From: Pelodera strongyloides
Taxonomy: Eukaryota; Nematoda; Chromadorea; Rhabditida; Rhabditidae
Reading direction: 5' to 3'
Assembly (NCBI GenBank): GCA_036852015.1
Contig: JAANDG010000017.1
Span: forward strand, 496,001 to 560,000
DNA length: 64,000 nt
This document shows positions 51,868-61,881 of this stretch, piece by piece. A program made the translations under genes and the position numbers. Positions within the stretch are counted from its first letter, which is position 1. Each line of letters begins with the position of its first letter. The notes beneath the pieces are model-generated. The model was not told the DNA's origin. It did no database searches and was given only the letters and a program-made list of their open reading frames with translations.

Positions 51868-52362
51868 ATGGTCAGGCTCACGAGAATATCATGTGGTTCG
51901 AAAGAGCGGCTGCACAATGCGAACATATCCATGTAATTCGTAAAGCATGAAACGTACAATTCGGCCATTAATTGGCGAAAACCACCACCGGGGGAACATA
52001 ACGTAGCCGCATAGAAAAACATAGACACGGATATGTTTCACATGCAACATATAACCAACATTCAATTTTTTGACAACTGCCGTAACTTCCTGGCCATTAA
52101 TTGGCAAAACTACCACCGAGAACATATCGTATCCGCATAGTAAACATAGAAACGGATATGTTCGCATTGTGCTGCAACATATAACCAACATTCAATTTTT
52201 AGAAAACTGCGGTAACTTTCTGTTGGTAGTTTTCGCCAAATAACTCGTTTAGCTTTGAGTTCCTACTGGAGATGACGCTTTCATATTTGGAATCGCATAG
52301 CTCATGCGCACTGTACGAGAAATTTATATCATCGGTGTTCGCTCGTGAGCCTGACCCTTTAA
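51864..52362. repeat. TTAA foldback element, family F (499 bp) with internal tandem repeat
   Basis: TTAAATGGTCAGGCTCACGAG to CTCGTGAGCCTGACCCTTTAA. Inside are two direct copies of a ~129-bp unit starting GGCCATTAATTGGC (51963 and 52092) and ending near GTAACTTCCT/GTAACTTTCT. It shares one TTAA with the family A element on its left. Confidence 0.9.
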
Positions 52363-52423
52363 GCATAACTAATTTTGATACAGTATTATTATTTAATAAA
52401 TGCATACACCTAAATGACGGAAG

Positions 52424-52842
52424 TTAAAGGAGGAGGCTCACGAGAATGAAGTGCTCAAATAGTTTCATTTTATCGAAAGATGATGGTATTAAATTCCGAA
52501 AGACATGCTTTACAATGCAAAAGCTTTTAACTGGAAGGAGTAAATCAATATAAAACTATGAATTCAATCAAAATTTTGGATCGTAAAAAATAGTTGATTT
52601 CCATAGTGGGCATGCAAATTTTGTGCTGGCTTGCAAAATGACTTGTAAATTTGCATGTTAGCTTTGAAGTCTACCTTGCATACGATAGGTTATTTTATTT
52701 GACTTCGAGTTCTTAGATTAATTAATTCCTCCAAACTAAAGCGCTGAGCCTTATAATACTTGTTTTTTGGAAGATAAACCCATTATCCTTCGATAAAAGG
52801 AAACTATTTGAACACTTCATTCTCGTGAGCCTCCTCCTTTAA
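52424..52842. repeat. TTAA foldback element, family G (419 bp)
   Basis: TTAAAGGAGGAGGCTCACGAG to CTCGTGAGCCTCCTCCTTTAA; arms continue through AATGAAGTG and CAAATAGTTTC. It lies 61 bp after the family F element and shares the GGCTCACGAGAAT core with it. Confidence 0.92.
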
Positions 52843-53467
52843 GGGGCAGCAGAGTGGGAATAATTAAGTAAGCGTGGTGTAGCTTCTCTAGTTTGTATAA
52901 TAAGATATAAAGAAGCGCACACTTCCAGATCTATCTTATAAACACTAGACGACCTGTGGAAGCCTTTCTATATCAACTGCCTGAAACGTAGAAAAAAAGA
53001 CGTTACGAACAAAATAGGCCATACGGACCTCTATTTGTAAAACCGTCACTGTGGCACGAACGCGGCAAAAAATAATAATAAGAAAAACGCCAAAACTGTC
53101 TGTCAAAACTACCGTATATTGGAACTAAACGTGAATATTTAACATGAAAAAATACGAAATGTTCTTGTAAAGATAAAAAAAAGAGTATCGGGTTATATCA
53201 ACCGAATCCGCAGAAACGGTGCACCGGGGTCCGGTTCATTTCTGAAGCCGACGAACAGTTTCAGAAATGAACCGGAAATGTTCTAGTGTATTAGTGTATT
53301 TCTAAAATGCAGTAACTTTTGAGGCATACTTGGAAACCCCCATAATACACCACATGCAGAAGGTCGGACAGTCTGGTAAATTGCCGTTGAACTCTATAAT
53401 GAACCAGCAGCTTTATCTTTTCTTTCCAATTTACTTTAAAAAAGACTACACATGTTCTAGGTTTTTT

Positions 53468-53591
53468 TATTCCCCACTCAATTCCCCATGGGGATTCCCC
53501 GCATTTTTCTCTGAGTGTATCACATTGGAATACTATTTTCTGTCCCCAGGGAATTTTTCTCCGAGGGAATCGGAGTGGTGAATATGGCCTC
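53468..53591. repeat. Foldback element, family C copy 5
   Basis: Left terminus eroded (TTATTCCCCACTCAATTCC), right terminus GAGTGGTGAATATGGCCTC intact. Confidence 0.82.
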
Positions 53592-53782
53592 TGGCCTAAC
53601 ATTCTAAACCCTTCCCCCTACCGTTTCCCCTTTTGGAACGGGTAACTTGATCTCTAGTGATCTTTTAAGTGGGGACAGTTTACGGGAGAAAAGTCCCATT
53701 CAAACCACGCTTCCGATGTAGGAACTAGGAACTACTGTTTTCATGGGAAATGGGAGACAAAGAAACATGCCGTCATTTACAT

Positions 53783-53893
53783 CTCTCTCTCTCCATCGAA
53801 GGAGATTTGGAAGAGCGAGAGAAAAAGAGAGAATCAGATATAGAGAGAAGAGAGACAGGAACATAGAGAGATAAGAGAGAGAGAGAGAGAGGT
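53783..53893. repeat. GA/CT simple repeat
   Basis: CTCTCTCTCTC then GAGAGAAAAAGAGAG and a run of AGAGAGAGAG, about 110 bp. Confidence 0.85.
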
Positions 53894-53976
53894 GAGTAAG
53901 CTGAAACCTTCAACTATTCAAATCAAGCAGAGCACTGCCAAATTGGGGCCGTTTAATGAAAGGGACGATGCTTGAG

Positions 53977-54456
53977 TTAAAGGGATGGGTTCACTACAAA
54001 ACCACCTTGTTTTTATGCTTTACTTTGATTGTACAAAGGAAAACTTAAACAAAGAGCATAAAAAATATTCCTTGAATTATTCCCTAGGGCAGATATTAGG
54101 TAAAAAAGGTGAGTATTGATCTTTTTCCGATAAAGTTGTACTGCAAGATAAACAAAGGAAGCTAAGATATATGGCTGAAACACACTGTTTTTCATTGTTT
54201 TATGTGAAATAAACGATGAAGACTACAGTTTATTTTGCTCAAAACAGTGTGTTTCAGCCATATCTCTTAGCTTCCTTAGTTTATCTTGCAGTACAACTTT
54301 ATCGGAAAAAGATCAATACTCACCTTTTTTTACCTAATATCTTCCCTAGGGAATAATTCAAGGAATATTTTTTATGCTCTTTGTTTAAGTTTTCCTTTGT
54401 AAAATCAAAGTAAAGCATAAAAACAAGGTGATTTTGTAGTGAACCCATCCCTTTAA
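53977..54456. repeat. TTAA near-perfect palindrome, family I (480 bp)
   Basis: TTAAAGGGATGGGTTCACTAC to GTAGTGAACCCATCCCTTTAA. The two arms are complementary along almost their whole length (for example TTCCTTGAATTATTCCCTAGG against CCTAGGGAATAATTCAAGGAA), leaving a loop of a few dozen bases around GTTTTATGTGAAATAAACGATG. It is the most symmetric element in the window. Confidence 0.95.
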
Positions 54457-55166
54457 CTGTGCGTTTCTAACTTTGGTAGGGCACTCTTTGCAGAAAAAAA
54501 CAATCGGGATCCGCATCCGCAACTTGTGTCCAACCGACAAAATAAGGATGTTTTTGAGGAAAGACTGAGTTAACCGGAATAACCTAATTGAGAATATTTA
54601 CTTAAATATAATTATTTTTTTATTCTTACATTTTGTAATGAATAAATCATTTTATTGTACAGAAAATTACGCAAGTGATTATGCTCCGAAGTACCCCTTT
54701 GTTATAGCCAAGCTACAGTGGACCATACAGGGTAGACCAGCCTCACTACCTCGCCATCTACGTTTTAGAGATTGAAATCTACAGAGTGAGATCTCAGAGG
54801 CTAGTTGGATTTCCCGCCGGCAGCTTTTCAAACCAGACAATATTTATTGATTTTCATTTTTGTGAACTTTTCAGGTTTATTATATCTTTGTTTTATGTTT
54901 GTGCAAATCATCATCAACTAAGACATGAGTAAACTGGTGGATAGTTTTTTTTAAATTGTCATAGTTATGTTTCACGATTGCTATATCAGAACCCACCACT
55001 ACTAATGTTAATTTTTTTGAAGCCGGACTATCTCGCGATCAATCGATAATTTGATAATTGATAATTGAGAAATTTAAAAAAAATCAATAAAATGGGAATG
55101 GAATTTGTCTACAAATATGGGGGATTGCTGCTGCTCACCCTCCAACAGGCGTCGTAGGTTTTTTTC

Positions 55167-55337
55167 TTAAAGCGAAATACTAGCCCCTTTGGAAAATTTG
55201 CATATGATAAGCAAATCCTATGTATCCAATGCTAATTTTGCGCGATTGCCGTGGACAATCGCGCAAAATTAGCATAGGATACATAGGATTTGCTTATCGT
55301 ATGCAAATTTTCCAAAGGGTCTAGTATTTCGCTTTAA
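55167..55337. repeat. Composite TTAA element: family A ends around a family L core
   Basis: Ends TTAAAGCGAAATACTAGCCCC and GGGTCTAGTATTTCGCTTTAA, but the middle (55189-55319) is the AAATTTGCATATGATAAGC family L sequence, an almost perfect palindrome. It shares its right TTAA with the next element. Confidence 0.9.
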
Positions 55338-55516
55338 AGCTAAATACCGGCCGCTTTCTGAAACGCATCGTGGTGAACTGAATTCTTACGTATTTATGCT
55401 AATTTGCTCGAGTTTAGCTCGATTTTTTATTCTAATTTATGTTCATTTGCATAGGCTGCATAAGAATGTTGGTCTACTCGATGTGTTTCAAAAACCGACC
55501 GGTATTTAACTTTCAA
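55334..55516. repeat. TTAA foldback element, family A copy 13
   Basis: TTAAAGCTAAATACCGGCCGC to GACCGGTATTTAACTTTCAAAG (terminal TTAA mutated). Directly abuts the composite element. Confidence 0.87.
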
Positions 55517-55689
55517 AGAATTTTGTACGGTAAAACTTCTGACGTCACTTGTTTCTTACTTACATATGTCGAGACTTTCTAGTACTAAAAAAGGACATTA
55601 TATTTTATAATTTACTATATCCTTATTATTGGAGTAAAGTTGGTAACACCAATGAATTCTTTTTTTTATCATGTTTTTCATGGTTCTGT

Positions 55690-55907
55690 TTCAAAGCGGA
55701 ATAGTAGCTGGTATGTTTGAGTTTGAAGCGTACGTTGGATACAGTGTTCCTAGATAGTGAATGCAAATAACTGCGTGATTCTGCGCAATTTTTATTCTAA
55801 ATATTTTCATTTGCATGCAACATACGAGAACATGGTTATAATAATAATTTATTACATCAGGGAGCTCCGGCATATGTTTCAAAAACCGGCTGTTATTTCG
55901 TTTTGAA
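55690..55907. repeat. Diverged family A-like foldback
   Basis: TCAAAGCGGAATAGTAGCTGG to AAAACCGGCTGTTATTTCGTTTTGAA, central CATTTGCATG. It ends 16 bp before the first recognised exon of the transporter gene. Confidence 0.6.
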
Positions 55908-55922
55908 TGTACTCTCTTTTAG

Positions 55923-58900
55923 AATGCCCCTCCTTGCCCGTTATACTCGTGATCGGTCATCGGACGAAGTTTTTATTACTACCGTCAACGTGTTTATGAT
56001 GGAGGTGACTAAACTGGTCGTATGTTCGTCGATACTACTCTACACACTGAAAAACCCTTCGAAGTAAGCAAGTTTGAAAGAAACTTTAAAGGGACAGGCC
56101 CATCAAAGTAAACCTATATTTACGAAACGTTCATAATGTATATAAAGCATTTTTATTACAATATATACAAACCAAATTTCACCTACTTTCGCCCTCGAGG
56201 ACTTTTTCCGATATGCTCATCATCATATGTATACCATAAAGCTGCAGACTTCCAAGGTGTATATGCAAATCTAGCTCGCATTTTAATTTCTTGATAAATT
56301 TGCGTAGACAGCTTCGATCTCTGCAGTTTTACGGTATACATATGATGATGAGCACATCGGAAAAAGTCCTCGAGGGCGAAAGTAGGTGAAATTGGGTTTG
56401 TATATATTGTAATAAAAATGCTCTATACACATTATGAATACGTCGTAAATATAGGTTTACTTTGATGGGCCTGTCCCTTTAAGAAGTAAAGGATGTTAAG
56501 ACGTTGTAAGAAAGCAAGTCCTATAAAACAAATAAATATTTAATAATTTAATTTGTAATTTATTTAATAATTTAATAATATTTAAAAAAAATGGAGTACA
56601 TCAGTAGACAGTAGAGGAGGAAGGCTTTTTTTAAAGGGACAGGCCCATCAAAGTAAACCTATATTTACGATACGTCCATAGTGACTATCAAGCATTTTTA
56701 TTACAATATATGCAAACTAAATTTCACATTTATTTGCCATGGGAAACTTTTTTCCGATGCGCTCAGATCAAATGTATACCGTAAAGCCGCAAATATCCTT
56801 GTCGTCAATGCAAATTTATCGTGAAATTATAATGCGATTAAAATTTGCATATATAGCTTTGAAATCTGCAGTTTTATGGTATACATATGCGTGGAGCGCA
56901 TTGGAAAAAAGTTGTCTAGGGCGAATAATGGTGAAATTTAGTTTGTATATATTGTAATAAAAATGCTTGATAGTCATTATGAACGTATCGTAAATATAGG
57001 TTTATTTTGATGGGCCTGTCCCTTTAAACTACTATCCTCTTGGTCCTTGACAAAGAAAAAAGTTGGAAAAATAAGTGCGGTTTAGAAGGTATAAGGAAGT
57101 GAGGAAAAAAGTTGAGGCTATAAACCTGTATGATAGGGGCCCGGTAGTTTTAGCTAGAACTATTAGCGTACATCAAAACACATACTATTTCGTTGGAGCT
57201 TTTTGTCGCAAAATTCCAAATTTGTAGGTTCGTAGAAGAACTTCGCCATGCCATATACGACCAAAAAGTTGAGACGATCAAAGTCTGCATTCCGGCGTTG
57301 ATCTACACACTACAGAACAATCTCTACTATATTGCGCTGTCACATCTGGAAGCGACTACTTTTTGTGTAAGTTCTAGTTCTAACTGGCACGCAGGTACAC
57401 AGGAAATGTTGTATTTTCGAGCATCTGAAGATTTTTTCAAGAGCTAGTCTTGATGGATTGCTTTTTTTTGCAGCAAAACACACGCAAATACAAGAAACAC
57501 CCCCAGTAAGGGGATTTGAACCTGCAACGTCTTGGGCAGGATTTCGAGGCACGACCACTGCGCCAACTAACCAATAGTTTAGTGCTTGTAACGGATACAC
57601 TTGTCTATTTGCTCATAATGTGATATTTGTGGCTGTTGATTGAGTGTTTCGATCAGTCGGTCTCCCTTTCTGCTTCTTTTCTGTGATGGTTCAGCGGTTG
57701 AGTGGTCTTTTGAGTGAGCTGCACGTTTTGCTAAACAAATTAGACCAGCGTATCTCCCGGCTAGGCAAGCTGGGAGAGACAAAATAATATCAAAAAAGGG
57801 AGAAATCTTCCCATCCTACGGGTATTTTATCCAGAGAAAATTATATAGGAAACTAACCATTTGGCGACGGTTTCCGGTGTTCAACCCATTTGGCGACCTG
57901 TTAGAGACCAAAAACGGTGCTGAAGACAAAGAAAAGGGAAAAAAGGAAAAACAAAGAAGCAAGCATATTAAAGGAAGAGGCCCACGAGAAAAAAGTTCTC
58001 CTCAATTTACTTGCACAGAATGTCCGGAATTTCAGAAATGTTACTGTGAAAACCGCATTTCTTTGCACCTAGAACTCACAGAGATATTCCCCGGCAAACA
58101 GTTCGGCCAGGTACCGTAGTCAGAATCAATTTTTGCGCATTTAGGGCATTATAGTATTGGAAACGCCTTGTTATAATCGTACGAATGTTCTTCATTCGTT
58201 TAACCATTACTATGAAGAGAAAGAATGCTAATGGATTGACGTAAACCGTAAAAACGTTTCTGACTACGGTACTTGGTCGAACTGTTTGCCGGGGAATAAC
58301 TCTTTGAGTTCTAGGTGCAAAGAAATGCGTTTTCACAGTAATATTTCTGAAATTCCGGACATTCTGTGCAAGTAAATTGAGGAAATGTTTTTTCTCGTGG
58401 GCCTCTCCCCTTAAAGTCCTATATTTTCAGGTAGCCTATCAAATGAAAATTTTCACCACCGCCCTGTTGATGCGATTAATGTTGGGAAAGAAGTTAAGCA
58501 CAGCGCAATGGGCAGCACTTACGCTATTGGTGGCAGGTTAGTTTATTAAAATAACCAATAGTCATCTGGAACTCGTCGCCTACCGCTCAGGACCTCTGCG
58601 GAACATGTCATAAGCAAACAATGAAACTGTATTTTCACCCTTGAATAAAGGCGCACGCTCGTGAAGCGTAAAAGATTTATTTATTTATTTATCCCAAAAT
58701 GGAAATATGATGCCCCTAAGTTAACCAATTCCTTTAAGTAGGTGAACACTTCTAACAAGTTCAATTGGTGCTCAAATGTAGCCAAACAGGCTCATTAAGA
58801 CAGAACACATGCCTGGGCGATATAATAACTAATTAAGGACATAATTGAGTTTATGTTGATTGCAGGAGTGGTTGACGTGCAATTGGTCTATTCTCCCCCT

Positions 58901-60847
58901 TCTTCGGCGTCGGGAGAAGAACAAAGTCCTCTGTACGGATTCGGAGCTGTCGTACTTATGTGTATCACGTCACCGCTAGCAGGTATACTTAAGGAGTAGC
59001 TTTAGACGCTGGTAATCACCTTTGCTGGTCCCAACCGCGCGGATCCGTTAAAAAATACCTAGTTACCGCGACGGGTTTATAGCAAATATTCAGCGCGAAT
59101 CCGTAGAAAAGGGTTCTGCTGTAGTTACGTGGTCGCACATTGCGCGGCGGCACTGTAACGCGTTATCGCTGATAAAATATATGTTACTCGTGCCTTGGGG
59201 AACTCGGCAATACGCTCGAACACCGAGGTTGTCTACTAACATTAACAATTCACATCAAGTGGGCAAAAAAAGAGACAAATCAACCTTGTTTTAGCTTGTA
59301 TATACATACTCAAAAAATATAGAACGTTCCTTCAACAAAGGCCATTTTAGGCGTCTACCTCGAAAAGGTGCTCAAAGGTAGTGAAACGAGTGTGTGGATG
59401 CAGAACATACGCTTGGCCCTGATTGGACTGCCAATTAGTGTGATTAGCATATGGATGTACGATTACGATAAGATAATCGAGGGTGAGTGAATGGATTTAC
59501 ATGGCTCAGTTTGGAAATCATTGTATATTTTGCATAGATTTACAGGCTTTACTATATGTAAAGCGGTTTGTTTTGTACGTGGTTTACGTTGTGCAACTGC
59601 ATTCTCATGCACCAGTATGATATGCAATCTGTGGCGGTACACTAGCGCCTCAGGAGGTCTCAGAATATGTGTAGATAATCATAATGCATGGGAAGGTGCT
59701 CTTGTCCAATATTCACTTCAAAACCACATGCCGTACCGCTTTAAACTAAACTTTACTTGTGCTAATTTTGTATCATGTCTAGGTGGTTTCTTCCGCGGTT
59801 GGGACTTCTCCGTGGCAACCCTCACTGTAGTAAACTCAGTGGGCGGACTTCTAATTGCTGTCGTGATGAAGTACGCCGATAATATTCTCAAAGCTTATGC
59901 ACAGGTGATTTTTTTTTATTAACTTGAATTTACCACAATTAGTTTGCAAAAAGCTCGAATTCATCCAATATTAGGTTGTCAAACCAACAAGGTGGTAGAC
60001 GAAGAACTAGCGATGGGAAACGAAAAAAATAATATAGACTTTAGTCATTAGACAGAAGGAACTAGGCAGACGGCGAAAGTAAATAAGTAGTTTATAAGTT
60101 AGTGCAAGGGTAATGTGGTGTTCGAGAAAGATTAAGGAAAACAAATTGGAAATTAGAAAATGGAAATTAGAAATCAGGGTCCAAGACTGACAGCAAATCG
60201 CATATTCTCCAGAGTATGGCCATCGTCGGTGCGGCCGTTGGATCGTGGATGCTCTTCGACTTCATTCCCAACTTCCAGTTTTCTATCGGAGCTTTTCTGG
60301 TTGGTTTCTCTTTTAGATATAATATGAAGTATTGATTACATCAGATGATGCAATCTTAGGACGGATGTACATGGGGCAGGACTAAAATTACATTACTTTT
60401 GTATTAGCTGAGTCTCAAAGTTCTTGCTCGAGCTTGCCCTTAGCTTACCCACTTACAGATTTAAAGCCAAACACCAGCCGGTTTTTGACGCGGACAGCTG
60501 AATTCTTACGTAATGTTAATTTGCTCGAATTTAGCTCGATTTTTTTGTTCTAATTTATGTTCATTTGCATAAGCTCTGCATAAGAAATGCAGCTGTCCAC
60601 GGTGCGTTTCAAAAACCGGACGGTATTTCGCTTTAAATGTTTTCTTTTTCATGTTTATTTCTTTCTTCTATATTGCGAGATCTTATAGTATAATTATATT
60701 TTATTCAAATTCCAGGTGATGGTGTCAATCGTTCTCTACACGGCAAATCCATATACAACGCCGCGCGCAGCGCGCTTCGACCTTCGGCAACTTAGCGCTT
60801 CTACTGATTTACTACTCACTATTAAACCAAGGGAAGCAAGCAAATAA
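55923..60847 (+). CDS. SLC35A-type nucleotide-sugar transporter (8 exons seen, N-terminus incomplete)
   Basis: Golgi membrane antiporter that imports a nucleotide sugar (UDP-galactose, UDP-GlcNAc or CMP-sialic acid type) in exchange for the nucleoside monophosphate. Exons 55923-56063, 57228-57366, 58431-58536, 58866-58982, 59351-59482, 59783-59904, 60213-60299, 60716-60847 (TAA) keep one phase; 324 residues from the ATG at 55924. Family motifs seen: MEVTKLVVCSSILL, VCIPALIYTLQNNLYYIALS, AYQMKIFTTALLMRLMLGKKL, GVYLEKVLKGS, VNSVGGLLIAVVMKYADNI, and a conserved final helix pair. Most exons encode one or two hydrophobic helices. Family members normally have one helix before the RYTRD stretch, and acceptor TTTTAG precedes this exon, so at least one upstream exon is missing from my model. 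AATAAA at 60869 gives a very short 3' UTR. Substrate cannot be read from sequence. Confidence 0.9.
56086..56482. repeat. TTAA foldback element, family D copy 2
   Basis: TTAAAGGGACAGGCCCATC to GATGGGCCTGTCCCTTTAA, long arms through GTAAACCTATATTTACG and ATATTGTAATAAAAATGC. Starts 22 bp after a transporter exon. Confidence 0.93.
56631..57027. repeat. TTAA foldback element, family D copy 3
   Basis: Same arms and same length (397 bp) as the copy 150 bp upstream and in the same intron, with a different centre. Confidence 0.93.
57500..57574 (-). repeat. tRNA-like sequence, minus strand (box A and perfect box B)
   Basis: On the minus strand TTGGCGCAGTGG (57566-57555) is a box A and GGTTCAAATCC (57522-57512) a near-perfect box B. 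The acceptor and T stems do not pair well, so a SINE head or pseudo-tRNA is likelier than a working tRNA. It lies in intron 2 of the transporter model. Confidence 0.45.
57968..58414. repeat. TTAA foldback element, family H (447 bp)
   Basis: TTAAAGGAAGAGGCCCACGAG to CTCGTGGGCCTCTCCCCTTAA; arms continue with TTCTCCTCAATTTACTTGCAC and CCCCGGCAAACAGTTCG. It ends 17 bp before exon 58431 of the transporter, so it reaches into the usual polypyrimidine/branch region. Confidence 0.92.
59568..59744. repeat. TTAA foldback element, family B copy 4
   Basis: GTAAAGCGGTTTGTTTTGTACG to CACATGCCGTACCGCTTTAA, interior GTACGTGGTTTACG. Left TTAA is changed to TGTA. Intron of the transporter gene. Confidence 0.75.
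60461..60636. repeat. TTAA foldback element, family A copy 14
   Basis: TTAAAGCCAAACACCAGCCGG to CCGGACGGTATTTCGCTTTAA. Last intron of the transporter gene. Confidence 0.9.
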
Positions 60848-60886
60848 AAGTGTTCCTAATTCCTAATCAATAAAATTTTATGTTTT

Positions 60887-61012
60887 TTTGGGGGGGGGGG
60901 GGTTTCCAAGTATACCGAAAATCGGTGTGAAACTTGCATATATAATATGAAAAATTAAAAACATATTCTCGTGTAGTTCAAAAATACTGTAAATTTTCGC
61001 CATACTTGGAAA
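60887..61012. repeat. Foldback element, family K copy 2 (GGGGTTTCCAAGTATACC ends)
   Basis: GGGGTTTCCAAGTATACCG at left, CGCCATACTTGGAAAATTT at right, with GTGTGAAACTTGCATATA inside. The G run at the left end has expanded. A lone half-copy occurs near 53311-53340. Confidence 0.65.
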
Positions 61013-61512
61013 ATTTGCGCAGTAACTAGGTAGACTATAGGCGCCGGTAGGGTGTGAATTATCAGGCCCAAAATAAGAGCAAAGTAAAAAAAAATTCCTA
61101 CGGAAAAACACGTTGCTTTGCTCTGTTATGTGCACAAGTACAAGGAGCATGTATATCACCATATAGCGCCCGTATAAAAGGTTATAAAATATTATGGTGC
61201 TCTTTTCTGTATTACTTTACTGCGTTTGCACATTTGAGAGAAAATGCCAAAACACAAGTATTTATTAAATTTAATAATGCTTGGTGACATTCAAAAAAGG
61301 AAACGTTTCAACAAGAGTTATGAGATGAGGTGGTTTTAGAGCAGGGTGTGCTGGATAGAGAAAACTTCAGGCCTTGGACCTGGAATCTGGGGTCCTAATT
61401 TAGGACCAGGACCGGCCAACGGCTGGCCCCAAACTTGCCAGATGACTCGCAAGGCAGATAGTTATTGGAGTAATTCTTAGCGGGACCAGCTTCGACACAA
61501 AATGAACAAAAA

Positions 61513-61555
61513 CCCTAAGCCTAAGCCTAAACCTAAACCTAAGCCTAAGCCTAAC
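61513..61555. repeat. Telomere-like array (CCTAAG/CCTAAA)n
   Basis: About seven hexamers alternating CCTAAG and CCTAAA (TTAGGC/TTTAGG on the other strand). Too short for a chromosome end; an interstitial telomere-like repeat. Confidence 0.8.
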
Positions 61556-61881
61556 GCACTACAAACTACATACCACTTTGTGTTGACGAGTATTCTTTCG
61601 GAAAAAAGCGAGAAAATTTGCACGAATGTAACTTGTGTGTGGGTGCTCATAACGTTACAGAAATTATTTCCTTACCATTTTGCTACCATTCTCCAGGGCT
61701 ACGTCTTAGGCTTGTGCTAAGAACTTAACGGCCGACCGTTAGAAAGCGAATAGTGTAAACCAACGTTATCACCACCCACAACATACACATATTTAGCTAA
61801 CACAGAAAAGAAGGAAACGAAATAAAATGGGAAAACTAAAGAGGTTCTTCGGTACAGTATGCATCGGAAAATGGAAAGCGC

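Larger units (their letters stand above)
60848..61881. other. Spacer between convergent genes
   Basis: Holds a poly(A) signal (60869), a run of 14 or so G (from 60888), a diverged family K foldback (60887-61012) and a telomere-like array (61513-61555). No gene is seen. Confidence 0.6.
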
